Shown here: positions 1-64,000 of the stretch, piece after piece
Layout of the letters: each line of letters opens with the position of its first letter
Numbering within the stretch: the first letter of the stretch is position 1
NCBI RefSeq assembly: GCF_026151205.1
Contig: NC_087074.1
Location: forward strand, 11,823,182-11,887,181
Direction of reading: 5' to 3'
From: Bolinopsis microptera
Lineage: Eukaryota; Ctenophora; Tentaculata; Lobata; Bolinopsidae
Length of the DNA: 64,000 bases
Program-made: the position numbers and the translations under genes
Notes under the pieces: generated by a model
Seen by the model: only the letters and a program-made list of their open reading frames with translations
Told to the model about the DNA's origin: nothing
Databases searched by the model: none

Positions 1-3000
1 TTCTATCCCCTTCAGCTGTAGTGGTCTCCAATTCTTTGTCTACTCCGGTGGTACTTTGGTCAGGAATGTTGGGTGCAGAGCTTTCCTTTTTTAGACTTAG
101 TTCTCCTGTTCGATTAGTATCACTCGTTGTCGCCTTGGATTCTCTCGTTTCAATACTTTCCACCTCCACTGTTTCTGTTGGTGCTGGATTAAACCATCCC
201 CGAATTCTTTGGTACACTGTAGAGCTTGAAACTCTGGTCCAGATTAAACATGAAGGACTTCTAATGGCCTCTGTCAATACATCATCGTAGAGAAGCGGGT
301 TGATCACAGAATTTATCGGAAGAATGACCATAGAAAACAGGGCATACCAGGGTGTAGCGTCCAGGACATTCACTGAGTGGAGGACACATATCACGATGAA
401 GGGAATCCAGCACAAAAAGTCGGTGACTATTATGATGGCTATTTTCTGATTCATGCGCATGTTCCGTTGCTGCATTTGCCGATTGTTTGATCCTGCCACA
501 CTTTTTGATGACCTTCGAGATGATATTCCGATGAGAATGTATGAAAGGGAAATGAAGAGGAAGCAGATAAAATTGAGAGCTAAGATGCCCCATACAAACG
601 ATCTTTGTGGGTCATCATTTTGGACGAAGTATTTGAAGAGGCAAACTCCGTCATTTCCATAGAAATCAACTTTCGCCACCCTCTCTGTGTGGTCTTCGTA
701 CTCAAAATCCCGTGAAAACATATTTCTCACCATGTTGATCATCATATCCCACTTTAAGGTTGGTCCTCCCGAAGTAAGCTTCTATTACACCAAAAACTTT
801 TTCCTTATTTGGTGTTCCAATGAAGATCTTGAGCTCATCTAAGAAGTTAACTCCATTGACAAAGAAATCTTCGAACTTCTTGATGATCGGGATAACTGCA
901 ATAACTGCCGAGGCTAAAACCAAAGAGAACATCGCTGCTGCAACCTGGAGAGATTTCACCATATTTACCTCACCTGGAACTCTCATAGAATTCCATATGC
1001 CATGTAGCCTGATGACACTGAGGCCTGTCATTGCGAAAAGGGAGACCTGAGATCCGATGGTGCTGAAAATGCCGACTACAGAGCACTTGGGGCTTGTAAT
1101 CCATGTGATCTGGTTGATGCAGTAACTCCTTTTAAATAATATTCCGTCGTAAGTTGCTATCACGAAAAGGTAGCACCCTACTAAGAAGTCACCTAAAGCG
1201 ATTAAAATGATCAAACATCTATTAGTCATCGCAACTGATGTCTTGCAACGTTTTAGCGTTGCTAGACTCTTAATAATGATGACAATGTTTGAGAAAACTG
1301 CGAGGGAACCTATTAGCCAGGAGAGCCATTTTAGTAAAGTGGTTTCCAGTAACTGCTTCGAACACTCTTCATTACACTCGTCTGTAAGGTCCAGACAATC
1401 AAAATTTCCATCACATTTCTTAGACTTAGGTATGTAATTCCCAGAAGAGTTGCACTTAAAATGGTTAGAGCAGTGATCTTCGTCGGAACTGTCTCCACAG
1501 TCATCTACAAGATTGCACACTTTATCATAATCCACACACCTTTTCCTATTATCGCATACAAAATATCGGTTGTTGTAAATATTTCCGAATGATTTCGTGA
1601 AAAACGCAAGATACTCTCCGTTTGTGATAGTTCCTATACGGCCAGGAAATTGTTCAGGGCAAACTTCGTATCTTGGAATGTTTCTTAGCGGACAAGAGGC
1701 ACTGATGCATCTACCAGTACAGCTTGTGTACAGATAGTTCTCTCCGTAAAGGTAGTCACAAGATTGCTTGCTTCTAGGAAGAAACACAGAGGTTTTTGTG
1801 TCCACACCAAAGTAATCGTGGTCAGGATAGATGTGATATTCTTCTACGCAGGCATCCTTTAATAGTTCCAAGCTTTTCATACCTTTGTGGCAATATGATA
1901 GTCTTTTGGTGAGGCCTTTTTTTGTTGTGGATGCTGATGATACAATATCGTGAGCACTTCGGGAAATTGAACAGATTTTGTTTTCGTTTCCACAAGTTTC
2001 TATCCCATCACATATATCACTCAGCTCCACATAGCCTGGGTTGCCCCAGGGACAGATAAGAGCATTTTTACATACAGCCTTGTTGCTAGGCACATATCGT
2101 AGTGTTTTACCGATTCCACATCTTGGCCAGATTGCAGTTTCATCCGAACCATCCTCGCAGTCTTTTACCCCATCTCCTAACCAGGAAATTGGTATGGGCA
2201 GATCTCCGTCTTTCCCGACCCGTCTCTTACAAGTAGCCTCTGTTTTAGAGAGACACGTGGAGTGATTTTCATCAGACCCATCCTCACAGTCCTGCTTAGC
2301 ATTACACATGAGATGTTTGTGTATTTTACAGGTTTTAGTGGAGAAGCACTTGCTTTCAATTTGATCGTCACAAGCCTTCACTCTTTCATCTAGACAGATC
2401 AAATATTTAGAAAGAGTGGCTTTATATCCGTTCACGTCGCAAGTAACTCCAACTCTGGACGGGTCAGAGCAGTTTGTTTGACTGTTTATTTGATCATAAT
2501 AATTACAATAGCCATACTCAGAGGGATGTTCAGCTCTTTTAGGAATTGGGGTGCACCTGGTAAAATTATGTACAGGCACTATCTCTCCAGTAATGATGTG
2601 TTCGCAAGTGTGTTTTGTATTGTCCGTGATTGTACAATTAGTCACGGACTCATCCTTTTGCCAGAGGTGAGCGTCGAAACTATTACATATGGCCTTTAAA
2701 GGAACGTAAGCCAGCAAGCCAGTACGAGTTCTAATGCGATACATTCCGTACGTGTAACCATTACAAACGGCTTCGTCTTCACAATCTAGAGTATGACACT
2801 CATTGTCACAGATATCCCTAGTAAATACTGTGCGTCCACTCAGCATTGTGGTCTTGTCTTCATCTGGATCACATCCTACTTCATCTAGATCCGTGTTTCC
2901 GCAGTTTAACTCACCGTTACATATCAAACCCCACCCTATTATTCTATTAGGTGGAAAAATACGGCCGCCAATAGAACACAAGAATCTTCCACAGAGCAGC

Positions 3001-3418
3001 TCATTGTTGGTTATCTTATCTTTTAATTTCTTATTACATGCTTGATAGAATAATGGGTCTTGCGAGCAAGCTTGTCCGAAGTAGAAATCATGTGATTTTG
3101 GTTGAGAGTAGAATTCCTCGGTATTCCAGCACTTGAATTTAGTTCTATGTATATTTGTACTGCTGCACACGTACTTTAGAAAACCGTTTATCTCTTCAAT
3201 AGAACATGGAACACCTGAAAATGATTCTTTTAGTTTCATTGATATCCGTTGAAATGTATTCTATGTTAAGATTCAATAAAACGTCAGAATTTTCTAGCTG
3301 TAATGAAATAGTTGATGGAGACAATTAATTGTTTTCAATTCTTACCTGTATCAGAAGCACAAGATTCTTTGTAAAGAACCGCTTGTATACAGATCATAAC
3401 CAAGTTCCAGAGAAACAT
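1..3418 (-). CDS. LDL-receptor class A repeat GPCR (3' end cut by window edge)
   Basis: Three exons are modelled: 3418-3346, 3214-731 and 684 to beyond position 1. Exon 1 encodes a signal peptide (MFLWNLVMICIQAVLY) ending in a GTAAGA donor. Exon 2 enters at GVPCSIEE in matching phase 1, so the open frame starting MKLKESFSG does not mark the true start. The ectodomain is Cys-rich with several LDLa signatures of the form C..DCxDGSDE or CGDSSDE. TM1 (LIGSLAVFSNIVIII) and TM2 (ALGDFLVGCYLF) follow, then TM3 with CSVVGIFST, and TM4. After a frame break at 731/684, TM5, TM6 and TM7 continue with an NPLLY motif and a Ser/Thr-rich tail. TM2 and TM3 wording resembles relaxin-receptor and GRL101-type receptors. 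I saw no leucine-rich repeats. Ligand unknown. Upstream HERC2 exons are probably left of the window, so this gene may sit antisense in a HERC2 intron. Confidence 0.85.
685..730 (-). other. Candidate 46-nt intron (or frameshift) in the LDLa GPCR
   Basis: The long frame carrying TM1-TM4 runs into a stop at 702, while TM5-TM7 resume in another frame. A GTGAGA donor at 730 and a CACACAG acceptor at 685 would remove 46 nt and restore phase 1. A closer AG would give 37 nt, also in phase. A 1-nt sequencing or genomic frameshift is the alternative. Confidence 0.5.
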
Positions 3419-4666
3419 CACAGGCGGAGCTTTCGTAACGAACTAATCCTGTGAAATCGAGTCTTTGAATCAAGTTTATTTTAAATGACGAAATATTGTT
3501 AAAATGAACTTTCATTTTAGTTAAAAATTGAACGACTTCGAGTTGATATTATGTATTAGCTAGGCTGTTCTAGTAAATAATTATTTTAAATTAATTTTTA
3601 AGCATTCTATTTATGGGTCCATGTTATTGCGGTCATCAATTCGTTTTATTTAATTTTATTTATTCATGGCTGTAATCTGTAAAATTTGAAAAGTATTTTA
3701 TGAAAAAACTAAATCATAATTAGTTTTTGGCAACGTCCGTGCTTATATAATATAACTTACGTAGTCCTATTGTCCTGGAGGACACGATTTCCGCATCAAA
3801 GAACTTCGGTCACGATGTTGACGCTTAAGAAGAATTCGATTATATGATTTTGTGTGATGGAAGGGTTGCAGATAGAGGACTGAACAGTGTGCGCAATAGT
3901 GTCCAAGTTTATTTTATATAAGTATATTACAGTACATAAATTTAAAAGTGTTAGCATATAGAAAGTTAAAATAATAGAAAATAGTAGTGGGTTTGCATTA
4001 AGATTTGAGTTCACTCAGCGGTGATAGTCCGGGACATTCTATAGTCAGGCTCTGGGTAATGTTCTAAAAAACCTATTCTAAAGGCTGTGTCAAGAAACAA
4101 AGCAAAGATTAATGCTCAAGAATGAATTCTTTTGATTCGATTTTTGGTATTTATTAAACAGGTGATAACTAATTATCGATCACCAGCTAGTACCAAGGGT
4201 CAGGTTAGGGCCTAAGAGACAAAAATAGTAATCATAGAAATCAGTCAGCAGCTGCACTGCTGTAATTCTCAATATTATGGTGGTATTTTGATCATTACAG
4301 CCCCATGCTTTAGTCAGTTCCTGAGTTAATTTTCTAAAAAACTTATCCTTAGTGTCAACGAAGATAGCAAAAAATAAATCCCAAAAATAAATGCTTTTTT
4401 CCGATTTTTTTGGTATTTATTAAACTGATAATTATCGATCAGCAGACCGCACCAAAGATTAGGTAAGAGGCAACAACTCAGTTGGTTGAAATGGTAACCA
4501 TAGAAATCAAGCAGGCAGTTGCACTGCAGTTATTTTCTGTCTCATGGTGGTCATTATATTATTACAGTTCACTATTCCATACTTTAGTATCCTCTTAAAT
4601 ACTATACTATAATTACTTTTCATAGTAATATTTTAAAGCATACTAAAGCGTATTATCATCTGCCAG
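3419..4666. repeat. Gene-free stretch with a ~265-bp tandem duplication
   Basis: No convincing exon was found on either strand. Two diverged direct copies lie at about 4050-4310 and 4315-4570. They share words such as TTTTTGGTATTTATTAAAC, ATTATCGATCA, CATAGAAATCA and GTTGCACTGC. The missing HERC2 N-terminal exons are not evident here. Confidence 0.55.

Positions 4667-64000
<59,334 letters not shown>

Noticed and set aside
282-593. 103-residue - strand frame
   Set aside because: It is in a different frame from the TM5-TM7 coding of the LDLa GPCR, which explains the same bases with an NPLLY motif.

Overview
The window is a piece of an intron-rich invertebrate animal genome. It carries about 2,690 codons of an uninterrupted, canonically spliced HERC2 gene, rhodopsin-class GPCRs (one with LDL-receptor class A repeats), small secreted peptides and many DNA transposons and minisatellites. 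Nothing bacterial or viral was seen. The phylum cannot be fixed from the sequence; an early-branching or otherwise non-vertebrate animal fits.

The backbone is HERC2, a giant HECT E3 ubiquitin ligase, on the + strand from 4667 to the right edge. I rebuilt 52 GT-AG exons by reading-frame phase and by similarity, from memory, to vertebrate HERC2. They cover the end of the N-terminal region, the first RCC1-like propeller (RLD1), a cytochrome-b5-like domain, the mib/herc2 domain, a UBA-like region, CPH, a second SH3-like mib-type module, the ZZ finger, the DOC/APC10 domain and the first strand of RLD2. About 290 N-terminal residues, most of RLD2, RLD3 and the HECT domain lie outside the window.

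Every other protein gene I could model lies inside a large HERC2 intron or just upstream of its first visible exon, and most are antisense. Left edge: a - strand LDLa-repeat GPCR (1-3418). Intron 30826-35697: three copies of a secreted two-Cys peptide gene, one with an internally duplicated domain. Intron 36852-39620: a two-exon secreted helical protein. Intron 49480-61880: an intronless secreted peptide and a tandem array of six two-exon GPCRs, three of them broken.

Other large introns hold mobile elements. Intron 14923-22389 has an interrupted LINE, a transposon with a DUF7869-like protein and a 718-bp hairpin element flanked by TTAA. Introns 22804-25421 and 26921-28140 each hold another TTAA-flanked inverted-repeat element. 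Introns 5894-8469 and 45289-49383 hold elements whose terminal inverted repeats are built from 10-bp minisatellite words and are flanked by 8-bp direct repeats.

Points most worth a second look: the 10-bp-word inverted-repeat elements, which resemble Foldback elements; two independent in-frame tandem duplications of exon end plus splice donor; an apparent 31-nt HERC2 intron; and the peptide and receptor families expanding inside one host gene.
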